Virus record (IMG/VR): IMGVR_UViG_3300036985_001698
Coordinates: 1 to 27,748 of that record
Reading direction: 5' to 3' (one strand)
Length of the DNA: 27,748 nt
DNA from: a virus
This document shows, piece after piece, positions 13,653-20,165 of this stretch. Made by a program: the position numbers and the translations under genes. Below the pieces are notes generated by a model, which saw nothing but the letters and a program-made list of their open reading frames with translations, made no database searches and was not told the DNA's origin. Position 1 is the stretch's first letter. Each line of letters starts with the position of its first letter.

Positions 13653-13783
13653 CAAAAGACGAATGCTTTAAACGCCTAGAAATGGCGCAGAAAAACAAAA
13701 AGGAATTGAAGAAAATTAAACTTCAACTACTTAAAGAAATCGAGCAGTTAAAGCTAATGCTTCGCGCACTGGAGGAAGGGTAA
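13649..13783 (+). CDS. Charged helical micro-protein, 44 residues
   Basis: Almost wholly alpha-helical and charged, with heptads that could form a coiled coil (KKELKKIKLQLLKEIEQLKL). The start is ATGA-coupled and the stop forms TAATG with the next gene. The last codons contain GGAGGAAGGG, the ribosome site of the next gene. No known family. Confidence 0.6.
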   Translation: MTKDECFKRLEMAQKNKKELKKIKLQLLKEIEQLKLMLRALEEG

Positions 13784-13860
13784 TGGAAATTGATGATTTT
13801 GCAGCGCTCATGTTTTACATTGGCGTATTATTTTTAACGGGGCTATGGCTATGTCATTAG
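13783..13860 (+). CDS. Membrane micro-peptide, 25 residues
   Basis: ATG at 13783 is preceded by a strong ribosome site (GGAGGAAGGGTA). After an acidic start (MEIDD) it forms one hydrophobic helix (residues 7-23) and ends Cys-His. The strong ribosome site makes this a better micro-gene than most of its size. The function is unknown; it could be an accessory lysis or exclusion peptide. Confidence 0.55.
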   Translation: MEIDDFAALMFYIGVLFLTGLWLCH

Positions 13861-14009
13861 TTAAGCCTGTATCTCCAGTAACACCTGCGCCGACAGCGGT
13901 AGACTGTAAGCATGACCATTGGCGCGTATATAATAGCCTTGGCTACCGCGAGTGTGACCGGTGCAAAGAACAAAGACCCATTTTTAACGATATACGGCAT
14001 CAAAGATGA
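13851..14009 (+). CDS. Zinc-finger-like micro-protein, 52 residues
   Basis: Starts inside the preceding micro-gene and ends ATGA with the next. After a Pro-rich N-terminus come C19, H21 and H23 (DCKHDHW), then C35-x2-C38 (YRECDRCKEQR), a spacing suited to bind one zinc ion. The basic surroundings suggest nucleic acid or protein binding. Confidence 0.55.
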   Translation: MSLVKPVSPVTPAPTAVDCKHDHWRVYNSLGYRECDRCKEQRPIFNDIRHQR

Positions 14010-14239
14010 ACATTTCACAAATATTCATAGGGTTGTCGCCCTTCTTAAAAGACAGATTTACAAGCGAGGTATTTACGCTTGGGCTAATTAACGAGCTAAA
14101 CGAGCAACGCTTTCGTGCTAGATGCCGGCGCCTGATACGTCAGCACAACGGCGAAACGCGCAAGCTATACAAAGCACTAAACAACTTAACGATGAATGAC
14201 AGATTGCGATTTTTTGATGTGGTGAGCGGACATGAATGA
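14006..14239 (+). CDS. Hypothetical protein, 77 residues
   Basis: A basic, helical protein. The middle (ELNEQRFRARCRRLIRQHNGETRK) is strongly positive, so nucleic acid binding is plausible. The C-terminus (MNDRLRFFDVVSG) is helical. ATGA links it to its neighbour upstream, and its end overlaps the HNH-like gene by 8 bp. No family is recognised. Confidence 0.6.
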   Translation: MNISQIFIGLSPFLKDRFTSEVFTLGLINELNEQRFRARCRRLIRQHNGETRKLYKALNNLTMNDRLRFFDVVSGHE

Positions 14240-14819
14240 CAAAGATTTAGATATAGTAAGAGAAGCGGTAAAGTACAACAGCGTGACCGGACACTTTTAC
14301 AAAGGCGGCGCATCTACGCCTGCTGCGCTTAACTGGAAAAACAAAAACGCAACAATCAACGTTAAAAAAAGTGGACTGCACTCTAACTTTTTAGCGTGGA
14401 AAGTTGCGGTGTTCTTAGCCTACGGCTGGTACCCAGCGCATACTGACGCGGTAGAGTATTTAGATGACAATCCGACTAATCTGCGCATCAGCAATATTAG
14501 GGTCATTAAAGCGTCTGAAGACGAGATGACCATGATTGACTTCTGTGACGAAAACGACTTGCGCTACCCTAGCGTGTCAGCGCTTATGCGCGGAGAACCG
14601 TTTACCCGTCGAGTAGAGAACGGGTATTCAAGAGCGTATTTTAGCAAGAGCTTATTAGAAGCAAATTGCGCTAAACTTCTAGCTAAGAAACTCCGCGATG
14701 AAGAAATTAGAGAGAAGCCTAGAACGCGTCCGATGGGCAGACGCCGAAATGAACATTTTATGGAATTCTTGAGAACGCACACTATCGTGCCTAAAGGTTG
14801 GGAGATGACATTATGTTAA
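14232..14819 (+). CDS. HNH-like phage protein with lost catalytic histidine
   Basis: A protein of 195 residues. Residues around 55-90 follow the layout of phage HNH endonucleases (AWKVAVFLAYGWYP ... VEYLDDNPTNLRISNIR), in which the usual VDHIDGDPLNNRISNLR aligns without gaps. The central His is replaced by Tyr and the preceding Asp by Glu, while the Asn-containing part is intact. The C-terminal third is basic and could bind DNA (REKPRTRPMGRRR). It may have lost nuclease activity and kept DNA binding, or be a degraded homing endonuclease. It lies in frame within the plus operon and is not inside another gene. Confidence 0.65.
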   Translation: MNDKDLDIVREAVKYNSVTGHFYKGGASTPAALNWKNKNATINVKKSGLHSNFLAWKVAVFLAYGWYPAHTDAVEYLDDNPTNLRISNIRVIKASEDEMTMIDFCDENDLRYPSVSALMRGEPFTRRVENGYSRAYFSKSLLEANCAKLLAKKLRDEEIREKPRTRPMGRRRNEHFMEFLRTHTIVPKGWEMTLC

Positions 14820-15052
14820 CAGGTGACTCAGTACACGCAGGCGACCCCGTAGACGCGCCAGCGCACTATCAAGGTAACAAAATGCAGTGCATCGACGCAA
14901 TGGAGGCAATGCTAAGTGTTGATGAATTCAGAGGGTATTTGCGCGGTAATGTTTTTAAGTACCAATGGCGTTTTAGAGATAAAGGTGGGCTTGAAGACTT
15001 GCGCAAAGCACGGTGGTATTTAGACAGACTAATTAAATTGGAGAATTTCTAA
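14813..15052 (+). CDS. DUF3310 protein
   Basis: A protein of 79 residues with the DUF3310 signature: PAHYQGNKMQCIDAMEAML, YLRGNVFKYQWRF, DKGGLEDLRKARWYLDRLI. These proteins are common in phages; some are called nucleotide-kinase-like but their function is not established. ATG 14813 was chosen over TTG 14798 because GGGAG lies 8 nt upstream. It overlaps the HNH-like stop by 7 bp and joins the next gene as TAATG. Confidence 0.85.
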   Translation: MLTGDSVHAGDPVDAPAHYQGNKMQCIDAMEAMLSVDEFRGYLRGNVFKYQWRFRDKGGLEDLRKARWYLDRLIKLENF

Positions 15053-15213
15053 TGTACGCATTTAAAAGTGGACCCGTAGACCAAGACCCAACCATCAAAG
15101 CGCTACGCGGCGAGGACATGGAAAACTACATGAATTTGCTCAAATGGCTAGATACCGTGCCGTTTATCCCCTTGAAGGTAAGCGACATTGTGTTGCCTTG
15201 GCGGGATAGATGA
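15052..15213 (+). CDS. Hypothetical small protein, 53 residues
   Basis: Coupled to the DUF3310 gene by TAATG and to the next gene by ATGA. An acidic, mostly helical product (RGEDMENYMNLLKWLDTVPFIP), ending WRDR. No family is recognised. The tight overlaps make it a probable gene. Confidence 0.55.
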   Translation: MYAFKSGPVDQDPTIKALRGEDMENYMNLLKWLDTVPFIPLKVSDIVLPWRDR

Positions 15214-15593
15214 AACCAAAGCTCAAAACGATGAATGGGGTGTGGATATGCTACACCCCATGCTGCTCCATTCCAATGATGGCAGACCACCCAAAAACGG
15301 CGTACTTAAGATGGAAATTTATTAATGCTAAGACCCAACCAGATAGAAGCTGTTGCCTTTTTGAGCCAAATAGACAAAGGAATGATTCTTGCCCCAGTAG
15401 GGGCAGGCAAGACAGCAATAACATTGACAGCCATGAAGGAGGCGCTCGACACGGGCAGAGTACGCCGGATCTTAGTGATAGCGCCAAAGCGTGTCTGCAC
15501 GGACGTGTGGACGATAGAGCCAGCGAAGTGGGCGCCAAGTCTGACAGTATCTATCGCCGTTGGCTCGCTAAATCAGCGTCTAGCGGCATTTGA
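15210..15593 (+). CDS. Small phage protein, probably frameshifted near its end
   Basis: ATG at 15210 overlaps the preceding stop as ATGA. The first 38 residues (MKPKLKTMNGVWICY ... HPKTAYLRWKFI) look like a small phage protein family with a basic start, a VW-x-C strand and a final AYxxWK helix, which normally ends soon after. Here the frame runs on for another 269 bp inside the helicase gene, where the sequence looks like out-of-frame helicase DNA (Ser/Arg/Asp-rich, no pattern). A TAA that would form the usual TAATG with the helicase start (15323-15325) is in another frame. I think a one-base indel displaced the stop; the true end is near 15325. Confidence 0.5.
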   Translation: MKPKLKTMNGVWICYTPCCSIPMMADHPKTAYLRWKFINAKTQPDRSCCLFEPNRQRNDSCPSRGRQDSNNIDSHEGGARHGQSTPDLSDSAKACLHGRVDDRASEVGAKSDSIYRRWLAKSASSGI

Positions 15594-16611
15594 CGCGTCT
15601 ACGCAGGTGGTTGTGACTAATTACGATACCCTTCAAACGCTACCGCCGTTGCCTGACTTTGATGGCGTGGTGTTTGACGAGTTAACTGTTTTAAAGAACC
15701 CGTCAGGCAAACGTTTTAAAGCGCTGTTTGCGCGTATCAAAGACTTCAAGATTAAGTGGGGGCTTACCGGTTCGTTTACCAGTAACGGACTTGAGGACGT
15801 GTTTGGGCAATGCAAGATAGTGGACGCATCGCTACTTGGTAAGTCCAAAACCGCCTTTCTTCAAACGTATTTTGTGCTACTCAATAAAGACTTTGGTGAA
15901 TGGGTTGCCAAGACCACATCACTGCGTGACGTCATGGCGGAAATTAAACCCGCAACGTACCTTATCGACACGCAAGAGTACATGGACACTTTGCCCCCGC
16001 TTAACGTTGTGCCAGTCAAATGTGCGATGGATATGAAGCAATATGGTGAGATGAAGAAAGACTTTGTGGTGTACTACGAAGACAAAGAAATCATTGCGGT
16101 TAACGCCGCCGTAGTGGTCAACAAACTGCAACAAATGGCTAGCGGGTTTTCCTACATTGAAGGACACCCTACGACGTGGTTCTCGCGCCACAAGTTTGAC
16201 CGTCTTGACGAGATTCTTGAAGAAAACCAACACGCCAATACGATTATCGTGTACAACTTTCAGGCAGAGCTTGAAGAACTTAAACGCCGGTATCCAAACG
16301 CGCGGACAATCGACCAGCAAGGCGTCATCTCGTCGTGGAACGCAGGGCGAGTGGAATTACTGCTTGTTCACCCTAAATCAGCAGGGCATGGGCTGAACCT
16401 CCAATTTGGCGGCAGTAAAATGGTCTTCCTGTCGCTTCCTTGGTCACTTGATAGATATGAGCAGACCATTGGACGGTTGCACCGTAGTGGACAAAAGAGC
16501 GCCGTATATTGCTATGTACTGCTAACAGACAAAACCGTAGACGAGCGCATATTCGCAAGTCTGCATGACAAACGCGCAATCTCAGATATTGCCTTAGAGG
16601 AATTAAAATGA
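15325..16611 (+). CDS. SNF2-type (SF2) DNA helicase/translocase
   Basis: An SF2 ATPase of 428 residues that moves along double-stranded DNA. Motif I APVGAGKT (23-30), Ia/Ib region (ILVIAPKRV, VVTNYDTL), motif II FDELTVLKN (116-124), motif III GLTGSFTSNG (145-154), motif V AGHGLNLQFGG and motif VI QTIGRLHRSGQK are all present, in order. It is shorter than eukaryotic SNF2 proteins, like other phage versions near recombination genes. In this operon it could assist the VRR-NUC nuclease or remodel replication forks. There is only a weak ribosome site (GATGG). Confidence 0.92.
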   Translation: MLRPNQIEAVAFLSQIDKGMILAPVGAGKTAITLTAMKEALDTGRVRRILVIAPKRVCTDVWTIEPAKWAPSLTVSIAVGSLNQRLAAFDASTQVVVTNYDTLQTLPPLPDFDGVVFDELTVLKNPSGKRFKALFARIKDFKIKWGLTGSFTSNGLEDVFGQCKIVDASLLGKSKTAFLQTYFVLLNKDFGEWVAKTTSLRDVMAEIKPATYLIDTQEYMDTLPPLNVVPVKCAMDMKQYGEMKKDFVVYYEDKEIIAVNAAVVVNKLQQMASGFSYIEGHPTTWFSRHKFDRLDEILEENQHANTIIVYNFQAELEELKRRYPNARTIDQQGVISSWNAGRVELLLVHPKSAGHGLNLQFGGSKMVFLSLPWSLDRYEQTIGRLHRSGQKSAVYCYVLLTDKTVDERIFASLHDKRAISDIALEELK

Positions 16612-16787
16612 ACAACTTAACATGGCGCGACATCTTCTTTAATTTGAACAATTACACAGAAGGTGAATTACAGGTGATGATTGAATCAGAGCGACACGGT
16701 AAACGTAGACGCTCTATCTTGGTGCGGTTGCATCAGCGCTACTGCATACTCCGCGCTAATCGTGAGCGTGACGAATTACTCGCTTAA
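16608..16787 (+). CDS. Basic hypothetical protein, 59 residues, last gene of operon
   Basis: ATGA-coupled to the helicase. The second half is very basic (RHGKRRRSILVRLHQRYC), suggesting nucleic acid binding; the first half is polar and acidic. It ends the plus operon, its last 12 bp overlapping the 3' end of the lysozyme gene on the other strand, with no terminator between them. Confidence 0.6.
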   Translation: MNNLTWRDIFFNLNNYTEGELQVMIESERHGKRRRSILVRLHQRYCILRANRERDELLA

Positions 16788-17222
16788 AAACAATTCTGCT
16801 TCCGCATTTCTGCGTCGAGTAAGTCCAGCTAATACTTTACCGCCGGCCTTGTTCCACCGCAGAAATTGCTCTGCTATTTCAGACTTAGGTTCTTTTGCTT
16901 TTAGCATTCTAACAAGCGTTGACGAAACTAAATTTCCACTGCCAATGTTATAGCAGAGGCAAACAAGCGCATCGTATTCATTTTGAGTAAGTGGTTCGCC
17001 AATAGCGTTGACGGTATGCTCATACGGCGCTAGTGTCTGCGCTAGTAAATGCAACGCCGCTGCTTCTCCCGGCAGTGCTTGATTAGCTTTCACGGGTGTT
17101 CCATCCGCATAGCGTGTTGAGCCTATGCCAATCGTCCAAACACCTGCCGGGCATTTATAGCTTTGCAGTTTACAGCCTTCAAATTCTTTAATTAGGGCTA
17201 ACCCTTTCTCACCTATCTTCAT
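16776..17222 (-). CDS. Endolysin, T4-type lysozyme (GH24)
   Basis: This lysozyme of 148 residues cuts the glycan strands of peptidoglycan and opens the cell at the end of infection. The catalytic triad follows the E-8-C-5-T form: E15 (KEFEGCKLQ), C24 (YKCPAGVW) and T30 (WTIGIGST), where T4 lysozyme has Asp in place of Cys. The GLTRRRNAEAELF end is typical of the family. There is no signal peptide or anchor, so it needs a holin to leave the cytoplasm, and two candidates lie directly upstream. The start overlaps the preceding holin stop as ATGA. Confidence 0.95.
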   Translation of the reverse strand: MKIGEKGLALIKEFEGCKLQSYKCPAGVWTIGIGSTRYADGTPVKANQALPGEAAALHLLAQTLAPYEHTVNAIGEPLTQNEYDALVCLCYNIGSGNLVSSTLVRMLKAKEPKSEIAEQFLRWNKAGGKVLAGLTRRRNAEAELFLSE

Positions 17223-17461
17223 TTCTTTCCCCGTAGCAATAAAATAGTTGTTAGCTTTTGTGTCAGCCGAATCATGTCGTTATCTAGCACCCGCACTTGG
17301 TCGATTAGCTCGATTAGCGCGTCTGTGGCTTCTTGCAGGATAGGCTTTACGACGGTGGTTGCCCAAAGCCAGACAAAGTAGACAATATAGCCCATACCGC
17401 CAGCAGCGATAATTGGGAATCCATACTGGTTAATATATTTAGCGATAGCATCGGCGTCCAT
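17219..17461 (-). CDS. Holin-like protein (BhlA/UviB-like), copy 2
   Basis: A protein of 80 residues with a transmembrane segment at about 14-36 (GFPIIAAGGMGYIVYFVWLW), then a long polar helix with heptads (ALIELIDQVRVLDNDMIRL). This layout, and the FPI-A-GG-MGY pattern, fit the BhlA/UviB holin-like family. It lies directly before lysozyme, with ATGA coupling. It is clearly similar in layout to the gene upstream, so the two probably arose by duplication. Confidence 0.75.
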   Translation of the reverse strand: MDADAIAKYINQYGFPIIAAGGMGYIVYFVWLWATTVVKPILQEATDALIELIDQVRVLDNDMIRLTQKLTTILLLRGKK

Positions 17462-17724
17462 TAGTCTTTTCGCTCCACTGATGGGGGCTTGGGTTTTTCT
17501 TGCGGTATATCAAGCGCCGTTGACGCCAACTCATCAATTCTAACGATGTCATGCGACATAGCCGTAACACGTTTATCTAGCTGCTTGATAATCCCAATCA
17601 GACTTTTAATCTTCTCAAGCACACTATCAAGCAGAAATTTCTGCGTCAAGTAGACGAAATACATTCCGCCAGTCGCCGCCGCAATAGGAAACCCTACGTC
17701 CGAGGCAAATTGCAGGAATTCCAT
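17461..17724 (-). CDS. Holin-like protein (BhlA/UviB-like), copy 1
   Basis: A protein of 87 residues with the same arrangement as its downstream neighbour: a membrane segment with GFPIAAATGGMYFVYL (11-26), then a helical stalk (KIKSLIGIIKQLDKRVTAMSHDIVRID). The C-terminus is longer and Pro/Lys-rich (PQEKPKPPSVERKD). Start and stop are shared as TAATG with both neighbours. One copy may act as holin and the other as antiholin. Confidence 0.7.
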   Translation of the reverse strand: MEFLQFASDVGFPIAAATGGMYFVYLTQKFLLDSVLEKIKSLIGIIKQLDKRVTAMSHDIVRIDELASTALDIPQEKPKPPSVERKD

Positions 17725-17936
17725 TATTTACTCGTCCACCAAGCGATGAAAGAGAACAGTGCGCCAACAGTAAATACAATACCGCCGATAAAGCCTTTGT
17801 AGCGCGTTTGCTCGGTTTTCATCTCGTCAAGCGCAGCTATGATAGCGTCTAGCTTTCTCCCTCTGTCTTCAAACACTTCTTCTAGCGCATCAATGCGCTG
17901 TTCTACTTTAGCTAAACGGCAGGCTTCGTCGGGCAT
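17724..17936 (-). CDS. XhlA-like membrane protein
   Basis: A protein of 70 residues: an N-terminal coiled coil (RLAKVEQRIDALEEVFEDRG, then further heptads) and one C-terminal transmembrane segment (about 48-66, FIGGIVFTVGALFSFIAWW). This is the hemolysin XhlA layout, a partner of holin and endolysin in lysis cassettes. The ribosome site GAGG lies 5 nt before ATG and overlaps the preceding stop. Confidence 0.7.
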   Translation of the reverse strand: MPDEACRLAKVEQRIDALEEVFEDRGRKLDAIIAALDEMKTEQTRYKGFIGGIVFTVGALFSFIAWWTSK

Positions 17937-17943
17937 CTCGACC

Positions 17944-18300
17944 TCACTTTAAGAATCTAAGTTTATAAAGAACAGTAAAATAGGTTTCCATAATACCGTC
18001 AATTAGGTTTTGAATTGGCGTGTCGTCTTTACCGCAAACTTTATAGCGGTTTTCGTCAATCCATGTCACTTGTTTCTTTAAGAAGTCTTCAATATTATCG
18101 ACATTTTTACTGCCGATTATTTCTAAATCTTTAAGCAGTTGATAACTGCCCTGATACGCTTCTGTAATGCCGTCCGCCTGTTCGATAATCTCATGGTAGA
18201 AGTCGTTAAGCGCCATATGCGCCGCAAAACTTCTAGTGCGTAGATGCTCACGGTGGGCAACATCTCTTGCAAGAAATAATAACGATATGAAATGTTCCAT
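17944..18300 (-). CDS. DUF5856-like helical phage protein
   Basis: A mainly helical protein of 118 residues. The N-terminus (FISLLFLARDVAHREHLRTRSFAAHMALNDFYHEI) resembles DUF5856 proteins, which look like small four-helix bundles of the ferritin/Dps sort. His and Glu are spaced as in such bundles (H16, H19, H28, H36), but iron binding is not shown. It lies between tail and lysis genes. The family assignment is from memory. Confidence 0.6.
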   Translation of the reverse strand: MEHFISLLFLARDVAHREHLRTRSFAAHMALNDFYHEIIEQADGITEAYQGSYQLLKDLEIIGSKNVDNIEDFLKKQVTWIDENRYKVCGKDDTPIQNLIDGIMETYFTVLYKLRFLK

Positions 18301-18695
18301 TAAACGGCCTCAACCCAGTTAATTATTGATTCGTCCCAGCGATAGTATTTGCCGTCTTGTGGTTTAGGTATAGGAGGTTCGTAAGTACATTTATCTTCGT
18401 TAAATACCCACGATGGAAAATGATTATTCCAAGACGCGATAGTATCTGCTTTTTTAATCGCTATTTCTTCAGCAGTCATAGAACGCACCATCCAGACATC
18501 TTTGTAAACTTCATTGATTAACTGATATTCGGGTTGTTCTGACTCTAATACATCATAAACGCCTATATCTGGGCGTTGTACACGCTCAAACGGCTCCCAG
18601 TTTTCTGGTATATTGCCAAAGGCTTGCAGTAAGTTATCTTCAAAAGCAGGGTGATTTTTAGGTTGCTCGTTTTCTATTTCAATATATAAATTCAT
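18300..18695 (-). CDS. Possible tail-fibre assembly or accessory protein
   Basis: An acidic protein of 131 residues. The C-terminus (PKPQDGKYYRWDESIINWVEA) carries a W-D-E-x5-W pattern seen at the ends of many tail-fibre-associated proteins, and the middle (VWMVRSMTAEEIAIKKADTIASWN) resembles fibre assembly chaperones. It follows the glycine-rich fibre gene with TAATG coupling. The role is inferred from position and pattern. Confidence 0.55.
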   Translation of the reverse strand: MNLYIEIENEQPKNHPAFEDNLLQAFGNIPENWEPFERVQRPDIGVYDVLESEQPEYQLINEVYKDVWMVRSMTAEEIAIKKADTIASWNNHFPSWVFNEDKCTYEPPIPKPQDGKYYRWDESIINWVEAV

Positions 18696-19480
18696 TATAC
18701 GTCACCAGTATTTGTTGAGGGAAATGCTCGTCCAGCGCCCCAAATAATGCGAACGCCCCCTTTTCCGCCAACTCGCCCCTCAGACCCGCCGCCGCCATAA
18801 ACACCCACTGTAGTGTTAGTTGTACCATTACTTCCCCCTGAGCCTCCTTGTCCACCTTTACCGCTAGCAAAAGTTGCCGAGCCACTTGTACCTTCGCCAA
18901 GTAAACCAACGCCGCCGCCATTGTATGGGCTAGACCCTGTCCCGCCCGCCGCCCCGCCGCCAGCGCCGCTCGTTTGGTCTGCGGCTCCACTATCTCCGCC
19001 TCTGCCGCCGTTCCCAGAATACCCCGCTGCTCCGCCGCCGCCACCCCACCCGCCGCCGCCAGTGCCACCCCTTCCACCATTACCACCGCCAACAGACCCG
19101 CCAATTGTTGTACCTGTGCCGCCAGCGCCGCCAGTACCGCTATCAGCGCTATAGCTACCACCATTAGCGATAAGCGTAGTAGAATTAAAAGATGAATCTC
19201 CGCCAGAAACGCCTTGAGAGCCTGCCACCCCCACCACCACAGTGTATGAATTGCCGGGAGTAACTGTAAAGCCGTTGTAATATCGAAGACCACCCCCGCC
19301 CCCGCCAGATGCTGGAGGGTTACTTGTGCCTCCGCCTCCACCAACGGCAACAAGAGAAATGCTAGTAACCCCTGTTGGAGCTACCCAAGAATATGTACCT
19401 GCAGTTGTGTAAGCTTGTTGCCCAGGAGCCGCACCGTAAGAACGAAAATCACGCATTACTGCTTGAAGAATTCCACTCAT
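18695..19480 (-). CDS. Glycine-rich tail tip protein or adhesin
   Basis: This protein of 261 residues is made up in its middle (about 45-245) of Gly-rich repeats, with runs of five or six Gly and Ser/Thr/Asn spacers. The N-terminus (YTTAGTYSWVAPTGVTSISLVAVGGGGG) and the end (GGVRIIWGAGRAF) are typical of phage Gly-rich fibre tips that bind host receptors, such as polyglycine-sandwich adhesins. This part of the genome is probably under strong selection for host range. It lies after the small fibre gene, one base between stop and ATG. Confidence 0.8.
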   Translation of the reverse strand: MSGILQAVMRDFRSYGAAPGQQAYTTAGTYSWVAPTGVTSISLVAVGGGGGTSNPPASGGGGGGLRYYNGFTVTPGNSYTVVVGVAGSQGVSGGDSSFNSTTLIANGGSYSADSGTGGAGGTGTTIGGSVGGGNGGRGGTGGGGWGGGGGAAGYSGNGGRGGDSGAADQTSGAGGGAAGGTGSSPYNGGGVGLLGEGTSGSATFASGKGGQGGSGGSNGTTNTTVGVYGGGGSEGRVGGKGGVRIIWGAGRAFPSTNTGDV

Positions 19481-19481
19481 A

Positions 19482-20165
19482 TTAGGTCAACCCCGCACCG
19501 GAAATAATCCATTTATTAGATTCAATTTTTAACGCTGTTGCTGTACCGTATTGGGCAAGCGAGCGTGTGCCTGTCGTACCTGTGCCAGCTAAATACATCG
19601 TGTCTGTTGTGATGGCAATACTGACTACTTGTGATGTCATATTAACAAACGAAATTGCTGTGCCAATTGGATAAGCTACCGAGCCGTTAGCGGGGATTGT
19701 AAACGTCCGAGCGTTAGCGTCAGTTGATGGGTGAAAAATATGCTTACCTGCGTCAGCAGCAACAAGTGTGTAAGCCGCTGATTGACTATTTTGAGGGATA
19801 TTTATATAACCTACACCATTTGTGCCGTCTACCGTACAGCTAGTTAACGTACCGCTTGTAGGCGTACCAAGAATAGGCGTGACAAGTGTAACCGTACCGG
19901 TCATCGTGCCGCCAGCAAGCAATAGCACCTGCTCATACCGCACACTATCCCCCGCAGACGTACCAGCGGCAAGCCCTGTGAGTTTCTTTGCATTCATTGG
20001 CAAGTTAGCCGACGGCGTAGACTGACCATCACGAGTGATGCAGTTTGTTAGCGCTGTCGCGATGTCACTGTTGGTTGTATTTGTCGTTGATGATGAAATC
20101 GTTGTACCGGTGACAACGGGGTTGCCAGCAGGCAAATTGTATGTTCCTGAGCCGTTAAAAGCCAT
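19482..20165 (-). CDS. Tail fibre protein
   Basis: A Thr/Ser/Gly-rich protein of 227 residues. The start (MAFNGSGTYNLPAGNPV) and the stretch TRDGQSTPSANLPMNAKKLTG are very common in short tail fibre proteins of environmental phages, the second being the usual linker before the fibre shaft. The C-terminal half is rich in beta strands (HIFHPSTDANARTFTIPANG). A good ribosome site AGGAG lies 8 nt before ATG. Confidence 0.8.
   Translation of the reverse strand: MAFNGSGTYNLPAGNPVVTGTTISSSTTNTTNSDIATALTNCITRDGQSTPSANLPMNAKKLTGLAAGTSAGDSVRYEQVLLLAGGTMTGTVTLVTPILGTPTSGTLTSCTVDGTNGVGYINIPQNSQSAAYTLVAADAGKHIFHPSTDANARTFTIPANGSVAYPIGTAISFVNMTSQVVSIAITTDTMYLAGTGTTGTRSLAQYGTATALKIESNKWIISGAGLT

Noticed and set aside
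15441-15684. Helicase motif II reading DELT instead of DEAH/DEAD as a possible defect
   Set aside because: DEL-type motif II with a following KN is usual in phage SNF2-like helicases; the catalytic Asp-Glu are intact.
15919-16320. Antisense open frame of 133 codons within the helicase gene
   Set aside because: It overlaps conserved helicase coding sequence and shows no domain or start signal.
18679-19353. Long hydrophobic frame overlapping the glycine-rich fibre gene, and a Pro-rich frame opposite it
   Set aside because: Both are shifted or antisense readings of GGN-rich DNA, with no start signal.
18695-20165. Diversity-generating retroelement near the tail genes (as in BPP-1)
   Set aside because: No reverse transcriptase frame and no template/variable repeat pair was found in the window.
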